From NCBI GenBank assembly GCA_002335605.1, contig BEDY01000001.1, forward strand, positions 3,348,001 through 3,412,000: a stretch of 64,000 nt of DNA, in the 5' to 3' direction. Both the position numbers and the translations under genes were made by a program. The notes beneath the pieces were generated by a model that saw nothing but the letters and a program-made list of their open reading frames with translations, was not told the DNA's origin and did no database searches. Source of the DNA: Prillingera fragicola. Its lineage: Eukaryota; Basidiomycota; Tremellomycetes; Trichosporonales; Trichosporonaceae. Shown piece by piece: positions 10,485-23,218 of this stretch (the stretch's first letter is position 1; each line of letters opens with the position of its first letter).

Positions 10485-13022
10485 ATGGAAGCCTATCATG
10501 ATGGCTATCCACAGGAGCTAGATGGAGGATTTGGGTATGGACGGCCACGAGCGCAATACGGAACAGGTTCGTGTTCTCCCTCACATTGCGCGTCACATTG
10601 CGCGTCAATTTGTGTTGACATTCACAGCTCAATCAAGCGCATCGGGTCAGCCCGCCCCTCCTCCTCTAATTCATGCCTCCTCCTCAGCCTCAGGATCCAC
10701 CGGCAATTCGGCAGAGCAGCCTGCTGGCTCGACAGTGTTGGCGGCTCCAGCCAGTGGCAGCCGTGATGTGGCAAGCGTTTGGCCAGATGGCAAGGATGAA
10801 TCTGCACCTGTAGCCTTTGACGAAGGCATTCTAAGAGGACTTTGTGACATGGATGTAAGATCACGCCTGGCCGTACCAAGCTGACCTCGCAGTGTGCGCT
10901 TCCTCTCTTGGCCGACCGAATAAAGCAGTCTGTCGCTTCCTGCAAGGTGCGTTTCCAGGCCGCACGTCGCGCTAACGAACTCTAGCAAGTCGCAGGGTTT
11001 TTCCGTCAACGAGCTGAGGTCGAGGACAAGTATGTCCGTGGTCTCAGCGAATTGTCACGCAGCGCCAACGATGTGTACGGCCGATCAGACTGCAAGGCTG
11101 GGTGAGAGTTTTAATCAGCACTATGCTGATGAACAGAACATTTGTCAATGCGTACCAATCTTCACTGAGGCTGCAGGAACAGTTGGCCCAGAATCGCATG
11201 CGTTTCGCCCAGCGTCTCTCTGATATGAGCGAAGAGTTGTTCAGCTTGGCACGCGAGGGAGAAAAGCAGCGGAAATTGGTGCGTACCGTGGCTTGATAAC
11301 AAGGGCAGCACTGAATTAATGTAGCACAAGGACAACGGAACGCGTTATCAGGGCATTCTGCAGGAGAGCGAGGCGGTTATGGACAAGGTACGTCGCGACA
11401 GGCAATGGCCTAGCTGAGCGAGGTGCAGGCAAAGGCCCGGTTCGATGCGACTGCCGAGGAGCTGGAGCGCATCCTCGTTGCCAAAGAAGGCGAGAACTAT
11501 CGTGACGCAGGCATGCGCAATGCAACTGCCCCGGGACCGACGTCCGGCAATGGCTCTGCATCGGGAGCCAACAAACGAGGGTTGGGCAAAGCCATGACCA
11601 AGGGTCTCTTCAAAGGAAAGAACCCTGCGCAGATGCAGCGTCACGAAGACGACGTACGTTCGCGCATGGCGGCTGCAAGCGAAGCTTTCCGCAAGGCCGT
11701 GCTCGAAAGCCAAGCCCTTAGGCAAGAGTACTTCAACTTCCAATTGCCGAAGATTGTTCGCGTACGTGCCAGAATACAGCGACTCTCTAACCCCTCAGCT
11801 GCTAAAAGACTGTGCCGACGAGCTCGACCTGGGGGTGCAGTACCACCTGACACGATTTGCGTTCATGTTCGAGTCAACAGTCGTCGGTGAAGGCTCGCTC
11901 TTGGCCCCGCCACCTGCGGAAGAAGGTGAGTGTGCATAACGTAGGCCATTAATTGACCTGTCAGTTCCTGGCCTTAAGGCTATCTTTGAAGGCATCGACA
12001 ATCGAAGCGACTTTAAGGCTTACATGCAAAATTACGCGGTGGCTCGCAACACTCCGAAAGGACCCAGGAGAGAGGGGCTGTACGATGAGGGCTACATGCC
12101 GTCTCTACCACCCCACGTTCAAGCCTCCCAGACGGCTCTGGCCGCACCTTCTGTGCCATCTCAGCCGCCAACAGCCTCGAATGGCACCTCGAACCCCGCT
12201 GCCAATTCTCAAGCGGCCGACCCGTACAACACAGCATCTTTACCAGCTGCTAGCGGGGCGACATTTGGCGTGGACCTTGGCGACCAGCTGGCTCGCGATG
12301 GCACCGAGATCCCCAAGGTGGTTCAGAAGTGCGCCGAGGCCATTGAGGCATATGGTAAGGATAGCTCTTCCCTGGCTGTGCTAACAAGTCAGGTCTTGAT
12401 TCCATGGGCATTTACCGACTGTCGGGGACCACCTCAAAGGTGCAGTCCCTCAAAATGGCCCTTGACAAGGGTAGGTGCTTTATGGTCTATGCGTACTGAC
12501 CTTGCAGATATCGACTCTGTGAATGTAATGGACGAACAGTGGAGCTCTGACATCAATGTCGTCTCGGGAGCGTTGAAACTCTGGTTCCGAGAATTGCCAG
12601 AACCACTCCTGACGTACGGCCTTTATAACGGTTTCATGGAGGCAGCTCGATACGAGAACGACCGTTTGCGTCACATTCGCCTGCACGAGCAGGTCAACGA
12701 GCTACCCGACCCTAACTACGCAACACTCAAGTTCTTCATGGGTCACTTGGACAAGATCCGCCGAAGGGAGGCCGAGAATCAGATGTCAGTTTCCAACCTG
12801 TCGATCGTGTTCGGACCCACGCTTCTTGGTGCTCCGCCTGAGGAGGGCGGCCTGAACCTGGAACACATGAACTATCAGTGCAAAGTGAGTAATACCATGG
12901 TTGCACATGTCGCTAACTCTTGGCAGGCAATCGAAACCATTCTTGAGAAATATCAAGAGATCTTTGTCGAGGAGGATGATGGGGGTGAGGCGGCCACAGC
13001 GCCGGCGCTGTCGCAAGCTTAA
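10485..13022 (+). CDS. F-BAR domain Rho GTPase-activating protein (Rgd1 type)
   Basis: A membrane-binding RhoGAP that switches off a Rho GTPase in polarity, cytokinesis or cell-wall signalling. The start ATG at 10485 gives a first exon spliced in frame to a Ser/Ala-rich linker. The F-BAR part begins at LRGLCDMDCALPLLADRIKQ and continues with AEVEDKYVRGLSELSRSAND, VNAYQSSLRLQEQLAQNRMR and YFNFQLPKIVR. A Pro/Ala/Ser linker of about 90 residues leads to the RhoGAP domain: IPKVVQKCAEAIEAYG, the arginine-finger loop GIYRLSG, ALKLWFRELPEPLLTYG and NQMSVSNLSIVFGPTLLG. The domain order matches yeast Rgd1. There are about nine short introns and roughly 700 residues in all. The target Rho is not shown by the sequence. 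Confidence 0.92.
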
Positions 13023-13196
13023 ACAATCATCATAGTTGAAGACGGATAGTGAAGATGATGAGTTTGGCGGACACTGGCTTTGTGTAGCGTTGTGTAGACG
13101 AACCGTGTGAGACACAAACGGGATGCAGTGATGATACCAACGTGCGACCGCTTGATACCTTGTTTTTTCCATTCATGCAGCTACAGACTGCTCTTT

Positions 13197-13773
13197 CTAA
13201 GGGTCGAGCGACGCGGGGAAGGTACCGCTCTCGACCTGGTCGTTCCACTTGCCGACCCACTCGTCTTTCATGTGGTCAGCGAGGAACCAAAGGGCGGGGG
13301 AACACGGAGGCAGCTCACTGGGGCAGAGGGCCTGGTACGCGCGCTTGAACTGCTGGCAAGGAGCAAACTCCTCGCCCTTAGCGTTAACGCACTTGTGGTA
13401 GTCGACAAAGTTCTGCTGTGGGAGAGTTAGCAGGAGGCGCTCGGCAACGAACGTCAATCACTCACCCAGCTGTCGGGGCGGACCGGATGCCGTGGTTAGT
13501 GAACCGTCGTACAAATGCATGGCCCAAGCTTACCAGTGCTTGGTCTGGTTCTGGTTGGGGAACCTGGCGCTGCGCGAGTAAGCGGTTGCAAATGCATGTA
13601 AATGGATTGAAGACGTACTCGAAGCCAGCCGTCTGAAGCTTGAAATGGGTCAGTTCAGCCACCCCGTGGAGTCTTTGCGAACACTTACAGTGTAGGTCCT
13701 GCGCATGTCAGCACTACTATCTCAAGTACTGCTTCCCATGGAGCAGCCAGGCAACGTACTTTTCCTCAGCCAT
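13197..13773 (-). CDS. COX12: Cytochrome c oxidase subunit VIb (Cox12)
   Basis: A small intermembrane-space subunit of respiratory complex IV with a twin-cysteine helical hairpin. Segments in order are MAEEK (ATG 13773), LQTAGFDARFPNQNQTKH, CW, QNFVDYHKCVNAKGEEFAPC, QQFKRAYQALCPNEWVGKW and NDQVESGTFPASLDP. The cysteines give CX9C then CX10C as in yeast and human. The CW dipeptide depends on a 4-base microexon at 13466-13469. The last intron starts GTGAGC and splices to ACGAGTGG, giving CPNEW. The link between MAEEK and LQTAGFD is less sure: a direct splice is in frame, while a possible 10-base exon near 13690 would break the frame. There are four or more introns in a gene of about 85 codons. 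Confidence 0.92.
13466..13469 (-). other. COX12: 4-base microexon of COX12
   Basis: On the minus strand the upstream exon ends CAC TG before GTAAGC. The sequence then reads ..CGACAG|CTGG|GTGAGT.., and the next acceptor is ..CCCACAG|CAGAAC. Joining TG + CTGG + CAG AAC gives H-C-W-Q-N, the invariant HCWQ of Cox12. Skipping CTGG shifts the frame and loses the first cysteine of CX9C. Confidence 0.85.
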
Positions 13774-13967
13774 GGTGATCGTTGAGTATGTGGACAGGTA
13801 TGCAAGGTATGTGGTGAATGAGCCCTCTGAGTGGTTGAAGCCAGGCAGCTCCCTCGGGGTTAGCTCGGGCCTTTCCGGATGATGACGGGTGGCGCGCTTG
13901 CACAATAGAACTCTGAGACAGCCACACTTCCCAGCTGAGCAATATCACTCCACATTCAACAACCACC
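13774..13967. promoter_or_regulatory. Compact divergent promoter COX12 / CIA2
   Basis: Only 194 bases separate the two start codons, so a mitochondrial respiratory gene and a cytosolic iron-sulfur assembly gene probably share control elements. No specific factor site was recognised. Confidence 0.5.
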
Positions 13968-14613
13968 ATGAGCAGGCCACTTGACAACGCGTCCCCAACC
14001 ATCTTTGCCACGGCGGGCGTGTCACGGCGCCGAGAGGGTCTATGGGCCGAAGCATACGATGCGTCAGACGCGCGATTCAGTAGCGCCGCATCAACAACGT
14101 TCAGCGATTCGGATGACTGCGACGAGATTGAAGAGATTGATGCACAGGAGGTGTTTGGTGGGTGTATGTACATGGTTTTGAAACTGACTGGGCCTAGATC
14201 TTTTGCGTTCCGTGACAGACCCCGAGCACCCCGTCACTCTCGAGCAGCTCCGAGTTGTGTCGCTGGAGGACATCCACATCGCTGGCAACCGCGTTTTGGT
14301 GTATGTCACGCCGACAATTCCCCATTGCTCCATGTCGACGTTGATTGGTGAGTGGCAATGGCAATTCAGCGCAGCTGACATGTCAGGTCTGTCGCTCCGC
14401 GTGCGTCTGTTGCGCGCTTTGCCGTCACGTTATCGAGTAGACATTCGTATCAAGGCCGGCACCCACCAAAGCGAGCATGCCGTCAACAAGCAGCTCAATG
14501 ACAAGGAGCGTGTTCAGGCCGCCTTGGAGAACTCACATCTTCTCCAGGTCGTAGAGGGCTGCCTTGCTACTGCTGGTAGGAGGGGAGCTCCCGCACCAGA
14601 AGATGCCGCGTAG
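13968..14613 (+). CDS. CIA2: Cytosolic iron-sulfur assembly component 2 (CIA2/MIP18 family)
   Basis: The DUF59/MIP18-family subunit of the CIA targeting complex that delivers Fe-S clusters to cytosolic and nuclear apoproteins. The ATG at 13968 follows a good context (CCACCATGA). The N-terminus (about 65 residues) is Ser/Asp rich and ends EEIDAQEVF. After an intron comes the core: [38 protein letters not shown] with the reactive cysteine, [20 protein letters not shown], and [20 protein letters not shown] then [13 protein letters not shown]. This is nearly colinear with human CIAO2B. There are two introns and about 185 residues. Confidence 0.95.
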
Positions 14614-14784
14614 GTGGAGGAGATGACGTTGTACCATATTCTCGCGCGAAGTCGCGTCCACTGCCTCTGCGTTGTATGTCACTCATCTGCTATCGACAAG
14701 GGTCATTCATCAACTACACTTCTAAAATGTACAGGGTTGTCACAACGACCAAGGCACAGACACATTCCAACACATTCCAATTCC

Positions 14785-17733
14785 TTATTGACCAGCCTCG
14801 CAAACGAGGAAGGACGCCTGTCCGGACTGACCACCGGCCAAGATGAAGGTCGTGGCCGTGTCACCGATGGTCTTGCGCAGCTCCGCCCCGACTGTTGGGT
14901 TCTGGCCGCGTTCTGCCAGCATGCTGGACACCTCCCGCTCATGATTATGAGCAGCGAGGCGACGCCCACGTCCAGTGACAATAAGGAGAGGACGCCACAT
15001 CGGGTGGTTCTTGGCAGCAATGAGCGCCGCTTCGGCGTACGAGGCTGCTTCCTTGAGCGGCTGTGCTGTCGATATCGAAGAGAAGGACACACGCTGAAGG
15101 GCAGCGTCCGATGAAGCACCACGGACGGTTGTGTAGTAGGTCCAGGCAATGTTGTCGGCAGTCTCAGATACGACGCGGCTCTGCTCATCCAGTTTAGGGC
15201 CACCGATGGTTAACTGATTGGTTTGGAGAGCGACCTGGTGGGCGCGCGCAGAGTCGGAAAGCTTGACGTCGGGGCTTCCCTCAGCAGTTCCATCTTCCGA
15301 TTCAGTGTCGGTTCCATCGGCGTGGCTGACGCGAACCACGGTGGCAGTCACATTCGTGTGGTGGCAGAGCTGGACAACGAGGCGAAGAGCTAGGCGATCG
15401 TCAGGCCCGCCAAAGAATGGGCAGAAAACATGCTGGCCTGAACCTGGAGGCGCAAAGTGAGAGCCAAAGCCCCGATCGACAAAGACGGCAACGTCAGTCG
15501 TCGTCTGCGTGAACAGATTCCGAATGAAGTGCGTGTACATGGGCGACCCATCGTTGGACAAAATACCATTGGCGATGGCAGCAGATGAAGACGCCACATT
15601 ATCGGCTTGAGTGGATGAACTGGCATTGGATCCGTCGGGGACAGGAATCGTCCAGGGGACAATGACGAGTTCAGTGTCGAGCTCGGTAGCATAGTCGGCA
15701 ACAGCAAGTGGGAAACTGTCTTGTCCAACGATTGAAATGTGAGGGTGGACGTCCATCCCGCGTAGGCGTCCGAAGTGCTTGAACAGTTGCAGAGCGTCAT
15801 CAGAGTGGAGTAACTGATCCTTCTCGGCCGACTGCATAACCGAAAAGGTACGCCCAGTGAGCTCAATGAGCTTGAGAGCATCGATACGAATCGGGGTCTT
15901 CGCGCTCCCATCCGAACTGTTGGCTGTTCTATCCGTGTCACTGTCCGCGGTGAAAGCGGGGTCGTTGGCCGACGTGGTAATAGCGGGCCAGGCCTCTCGA
16001 GCAGCAGCAGGCGCGGGCTCAAGTAGCTGTGTGATGAACATGGTGGCACCAAGATGCTCAAGCTTCTGAAGCACGACCAGCAAACGTGACGTGTATTCGC
16101 GTCCACCGGCGGCACCACCAGCTGAGGTACGAAGGAACTCGTCGCGGGCTGCCTTGTTTTGCTTTTCCGTCGTCGAATCAGGTTCAATCGCCAAGGTACG
16201 GGTGTGGTACTTGCGCGGGTAAATCCAGAGTGTGCACGGAGTGGTGATAAACGTGAGGACAACAGCGACAACCACCATCATGGAAAACAGCTTTTGATCG
16301 ATGATTCCAACTTCCAGACCGACATTCAGAACGATGAGCTCAACCAAGCTGCGATGGTCAATACACGCGCAAGCTGTGTTGAGAAGATACGCACCCCTTG
16401 CAACTCATGAGCATTCCGATTGCCCCACTCTCTCGCCACGTGAAGCCGAGCAACTTGGCCGTTCCAGCGCAACCCAAAAACTTGCCTGCAAACGCCAGGA
16501 CACAGAGCAAGATGACATAGCCCCAGATGAAACCCGTGTTCAGAAGTCCCAAGTCAGTCTGAATACCAGAGAGAACAAAGTACTGTGGATGGTAAGCTTT
16601 GGTCGGCATTGCATTCCGTTCACTCACAATCGGCAGGAAGAGCATGGTCACCAAATCATCAATACGTTCCGTGACGGCAATGGCGAAGCCACCCTCGTGC
16701 GGGATGATAAGACCGGCGATGAAGCCTCCGAAGATAGGGTGCACACCTGCAATGTTAGGTACAAATCTAGCTGGTCAACACTCACCAATGGCGCCAGTGA
16801 CAAACGCCGAGCCGAAAACGATGAGGAGCGTCAAGGTCATCATGCCTGGAGTGGGTCCATGCTCGATACTGCCAGTACGCCTGGCCATCCAAACAAAGCC
16901 CTTGCGAATGGGCCACAGCAAGATGATGGACCATCCCACAGCACACAGTAAAATATAGAGCGCTGTGAGAGGCGGGCCGTTGGTGGAGAGAGCCAGGGTT
17001 AGGGCCAGCAAGACCCAGCCGACGACATCGTTACCCACACCTGCGGACAGGACAATGACACCCACATTGGTGTCTAGGAGTTTCGTGGCCGTAAGAATGC
17101 GGCACAGCACAGGGAATGCCGTGATGGAGAACGAGACGCAGATGAACAGGATGAAGTGGTTAAACGGAACTTTCTCCTTGTCATTGACAAAGTTGCGGTA
17201 AACGGGCACAGCCATGGCCGAGCCTAGACCAAACGGCAGGCACATGCCTGCCAGAGAGATGAGAGCAGACTTGCGACCATTCTTCTTGGCGACGGAAATG
17301 TCGACCTCAAGGCCGACCACGAAGAGGAAGAGAACAAGACCAATCGTCGACACTAGATTCAGGTATGGCAGCGACGCCTTGGGAAAGATCTTGTCCGAGA
17401 AGTTGGGGATGCGGCCAAACACAGTGGGGCCGAGAAGAATGCCACCAACAACCTCGGCAATGACCTTGGGCTGGTGAATGTATTTGAAGCACCATCCTAA
17501 GCCTTGCGTAAAGACGATGATAATAAAGAGCTGGATAATGAAGAGCGTAATGGGCTGCATGTCAGGAAATGTGCGTAACACACACTCACATTGTGCGTGT
17601 CGACCGTTGTGGGGTCATAACCATCGACGACCGTAGACTGTTGCCTTGTTAGCGTAGCCAGCAGCAAACATGGGTTGGTACTCACCGAGATGCCGCGTCC
17701 GACGAGGGGCACGTCCCCCAAACCAAAAGCCAT
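14785..17733 (-). CDS. KHA1: K+(Na+)/H+ antiporter, Kha1 type (CPA2 family)
   Basis: An integral membrane monovalent cation/proton exchanger, in yeast an endomembrane (Golgi) protein for pH and K+ homeostasis. Start ATG 17733 gives MAFGLGDVPLVGRGIS; two short introns lead to MQPITLFIIQLFIIIVFTQG and the transporter core. Motifs include QPKVIAEVVGGILLGPTVFG, FLFVVGLEVDIS, FSITAFPVLCRIL, the CPA2 NDV motif GVGNDVVGWVLLAL, FGGFIAGLIIPHEGGFA, YFVLSGIQTDLGLLN and LIVLNVGLEVGI. About 12 membrane spans are expected. After IYPRKYHTR a soluble C-terminal region of about 440 residues contains Ser/Ala-rich linkers and alpha/beta segments such as GATMFITQLLEP and LVIVPWTIPV, reminiscent of a nucleotide-binding or USP-like fold. 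The protein is about 870 residues with six or more introns. Confidence 0.92.
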
Positions 17734-18996
17734 TGTGGTTGTTGGGTGGTGACAGCTGTAGACGGGGGTGATATGAAGAGCAAGCGCGGGTGATGAGATG
17801 ATGGAGGACAGAAGAGACGTGTTATCAATGAAAGAAGAGAGCGTTAGCGCGTCACTCGAGAAGGACGGAAGCCCGAGTTTGGATCGGGGAGTAACGTGTG
17901 TGACACACGCGGCGTGCACGGCACGGGTTGGCGAATCACTACTCACGGGCTGGCCACTGAGGAACAAGTTCAGCAAACAGTCGCGATGTCGCGAGGGGCT
18001 AGAACTCTATCTTGGCGTTTCTACGAGAGAGAGGAGAGAGAGTGCGCACAAACTTGACTAGGGTTTAGACAAAGGCGTCCTCGTGTCACTCGTGCAGATG
18101 CGTAGGACGGACGAGCCGATAGTTGAAGAAGGGTGGCGAGGAGTCGAAGACGAGAATTGATACGCGGGGGCGATGCGCGATTGATGGCCGAACTTGCAAT
18201 GTGTAAATAAATGAAGGTGGCCTGCCGCCCTACGTGTGGAGTGCGGGGCGTCGTGCGATCCTGGCCTGCGATACGCGGGGTAATGTGCAGTACAGTGGTG
18301 TGAAAGGTGCCAAGGTGTAGATGTGCAGCAGGAAAAGATGAAGTTGCAGTGCTGAAAGGGACTCGGGTGCTTGGGCGAAGGGGTTGTTTCGGTTTCAGCA
18401 AGGGGGTTGTGCGTGAGATGCCCTTGCAAGAGGTGTCCCGTTCTCAATCGTGATCCTTCCCACAGGCATGCACAAGTTACGACGCGTGTCCTTGGTAGTG
18501 CCAGGTCAGGACTCTGTTACACTGGTGTGCTCAACAAGAAGCCCGTGCCAGAGGTGGCGTTGTTTGAGACCAGGGCAAGTTTGCATCCCAGCGGTCGTTA
18601 TTACCGCCGGTGCACCATAAGAGTTGTTCCCATGGAGATCATGTGTGCAGACGTGCAGGGGCGGGCAGTTACCCTTGACGGTAGTGCTTGGCATGTTTTG
18701 CCATCGAGTGGAGCGAGAACTTGCCTTGGGCCTCCTACCGCTGCTCTTGCCGCACAGGAACCAGACAGCGCCGTAACCGCCCAAGTTCCTCCAATGAACA
18801 CGAGGGCAGAAGGAGTTCGTTTACGTAATGTTTATATGCCCTGTCCACGAACCAAACATTGCAGGTGTCTCTGTTCATGACTCTCAAGCTCTCAACCTTT
18901 GTGCTCTAATTTAACACGGTCATACAGTGAGGGCTTTACCCGGCAAGATTTCTGACTTTAATTGGCCCGGCTCTCAACACTTTCAACGTATGGACC
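17734..18996. promoter_or_regulatory. Divergent intergenic region KHA1 / GCK kinase
   Basis: A long upstream region shared by the two genes. A purine-rich run near 18030-18045 is pyrimidine-rich on the KHA1 strand. Open frames here, including one of 169 codons at 18371, do not start with ATG and look unlike protein. No gene was recognised. Confidence 0.45.
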
Positions 18997-20908
<1,912 letters not shown>

Positions 20909-21256
20909 GCGAGGTGTGCATTGATGACTGTTTGTATTATGTATTAGCGTGTGTAGATACCTATATGGGCTTGTGCAGGTAGCTGCAATGTCGCGGATAG
21001 ATGGCGAAGAGTTGGGTTATTCGTACTCTGACGTGCGGTGGCTTCAGAGCCAGGGCCAGGCACGGCCGCACAAACGTCCACTGTCGTAACGTATGCAACA
21101 ACTCGATACCAGACATATTTCCCCACACATCTATCAACCTTCATCGAGGTAGCATTGCCCACCCCGCTTATTCTCACCTTGGTCTGGGTCCTTCTGCAGG
21201 TCCGTAGCTTAAACGTTCAAGTATCATCTACCGCACATCCCGGCAGTTGTTCAGTC
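20909..21256. other. Intergenic: kinase 3' end and LC8 leader
   Basis: Upstream region of the dynein light chain gene. No gene was recognised. Confidence 0.4.
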
Positions 21257-21736
21257 ATGTCGGCATCCCCTCCTTCCGCTGCGGAAGGTTCAGTGAACGC
21301 AGTGATCAAGAGTGTCGACAGTGAGCACCCTTTGGGCAGTGGTCTGGCGGCATGACCATGTGATGCCTAGGCTAGTCTTGGAAAGCTTGGCTGATGAATG
21401 ATTCTTAGTGAGTGAGGAGATGCAGCAACACGCTGTCGACACGACGATCGCCGCCCTGGAGAAGTACAAAGTGGAGAAGGATGTCGCTATGCACATCAAG
21501 AGGGAGTTTGACCGTCTGTACAACACCACCTGGCACTGTGTCGTGGGCAAGCAGTACGTGTTGGAGCTTGGGTTAACTATTGCTAATATTTCAAGCTTCG
21601 GAAGCTTCGTCACACATGGTGCGCTTTGCGGGCTCTACTCCTACGGCTTAGACGCCGAACTAACATCTCAGAAACCAAGAACTTTATCTACTTTTACCTC
21701 GGTCCCGTCGCAATCCTCCTGTGGAAGACATCATGA
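21257..21736 (+). CDS. Dynein light chain LC8 (DYNLL type)
   Basis: A small homodimeric hub protein of cytoplasmic dynein that also binds many other partners. The start ATG at 21257 gives a short Ser/Pro leader, then NAVIKSVD. Exon 2 reads [40 protein letters not shown] and WHCVVGK. Exon 3 is FGSFVTH and the last exon [20 protein letters not shown], ending at TGA 21736. The protein is almost identical in order to animal LC8; the leader is about 15 residues longer. There are three introns. Confidence 0.95.
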
Positions 21737-21965
21737 GCGGGCTATGGCAGTTAGAGCTCTCTTTCCCTTAGGTAACCTCGTTGGATGTACTCTGCTAGTA
21801 TTCATTGCCCGCTTGGTCTGCAACACACAGAACCAGTGGTTATCCATAATCACGGTGACCTATCCGGCATCAGAGAGGAAAGTCAACCATGGGGGGAGCA
21901 AGGGCCACTACTCCTTCCTCCGACATCTAACACTGCCACACCACTGCACACTAGTCTCTCCCATC

Positions 21966-23218
21966 TCATGTCCTTGACAGGTTCTGGTACTGTGTGGTTG
22001 TCGTCTCGTATTCCTTGACGAACAGTCGCTTCTGCTCTTTGATCATCCACCTTATTGGGTCAACACCGGCACTGCCAGGGCACTCACTTCATGATATCGT
22101 TGATATACTCGCGGAGAATGTTAAGAGACTCGGTGTCAATGTTTGTGTAGGCAATGAACGGGCCAAAGTTGACTGCACATGTTAGACTGGAACGAAACGA
22201 TAGGCAGCTCACCAAAGAGACGCAGGAGGTGCTCGGCGCCATAGGTTTCGCTCATAGGCCTCTCTCCCGCTGCCCTCCGCTGCTCGACATATTGCGCACG
22301 CTCAAAACGGTAGAGAAGGTTGTTGCCGAGGGCCTTGTCAAAGTAGAGGGTGATTCCGGCGATTATCTCTGACAGCAAAGCGGTTGAACGACTGCCGTCG
22401 TTAGCGCCATCCAATCTGCATAGAATTCACTTACGTTGAACGTTCCTTCTTGGTGGCCAGGACGTACTCTCGGTACTCTTCCAACAACTCCCGTACGTTA
22501 GGCTTTCGAGGAAGAGTCACGAGTTGGTTGTTTTTGGTGACATTCTCCCAGTCGTCGACCAGCTGGAGCTTCAATACGTCTGGGATCACAACCTTGACTT
22601 CGGGACGCTTGAGGAACTCTGCCTCCTGGGAAATGGTCAGTCTGGTCACACGCGTCAACTCACAGTGTCAAGCCCTGTCGTGTCTCGTCCGCGCTTCCTA
22701 CTCCCCTCGCCCTTCTTGCCTGCTTTCATCTCCTTCCCCTTGGCAGACGGAGCCGGACTCTCTGACAATGCTTGGGCCGGACGATTCTTCTTCGTCTGCG
22801 CCTCCAGGAGAGCACGTCGCTTGGCAAAGCCCGCCTCGTTCAGCTTCAGCAGACGCATCTCGGGGACCCATTCGTCCCAACTGCTAGTCAGCCATGCGTC
22901 ATCCACGGTAAGAAACTCACGTCTGCTTCCATCCCTTGTAGTGGATAAAGTAATGAGGTCCAGTGGAGCCGAGGAGTGTATTCGACTCGTTCCAGTTCTC
23001 GGCGAGAAGGATCTAGGGGCGCAATGTCAGCCTTAAACTCTTTGCCATCCACACCCCCCATGACATTCAGCGCAGTCTCAGGCAGCCGAGATCCGTGCTG
23101 AAGCTTGTGGGTACGTTTCCAGTCAACTCACTCGAGCCTCATACAGCAATGGCCCGTGGTACGCGAGGACATACTCGTCGGTGGTGAACTGGTTCGGTTG
23201 GTGATTCAAGGTTGCCAT
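21966..23218 (-). CDS. EAF3: Chromodomain/MRG protein Eaf3 (MRG15) of NuA4/Rpd3S
   Basis: Reads H3K36 methylation and serves histone acetyltransferase and deacetylase complexes in the nucleus. From ATG 23218: [20 protein letters not shown] and HGPLLYEA, then the chromodomain [28 protein letters not shown] basic linker ([20 protein letters not shown]) leads to the MRG domain: [69 protein letters not shown], and near the end [14 protein letters not shown]. About six short introns give roughly 310 residues. The in-frame ORF upstream of MATLN begins at TTG and is not preferred. Confidence 0.92.

Noticed and set aside
18371..18880. 169-codon frame between KHA1 and the kinase
   Set aside because: Starts at TTG, no recognisable segments, lies in a divergent promoter region.
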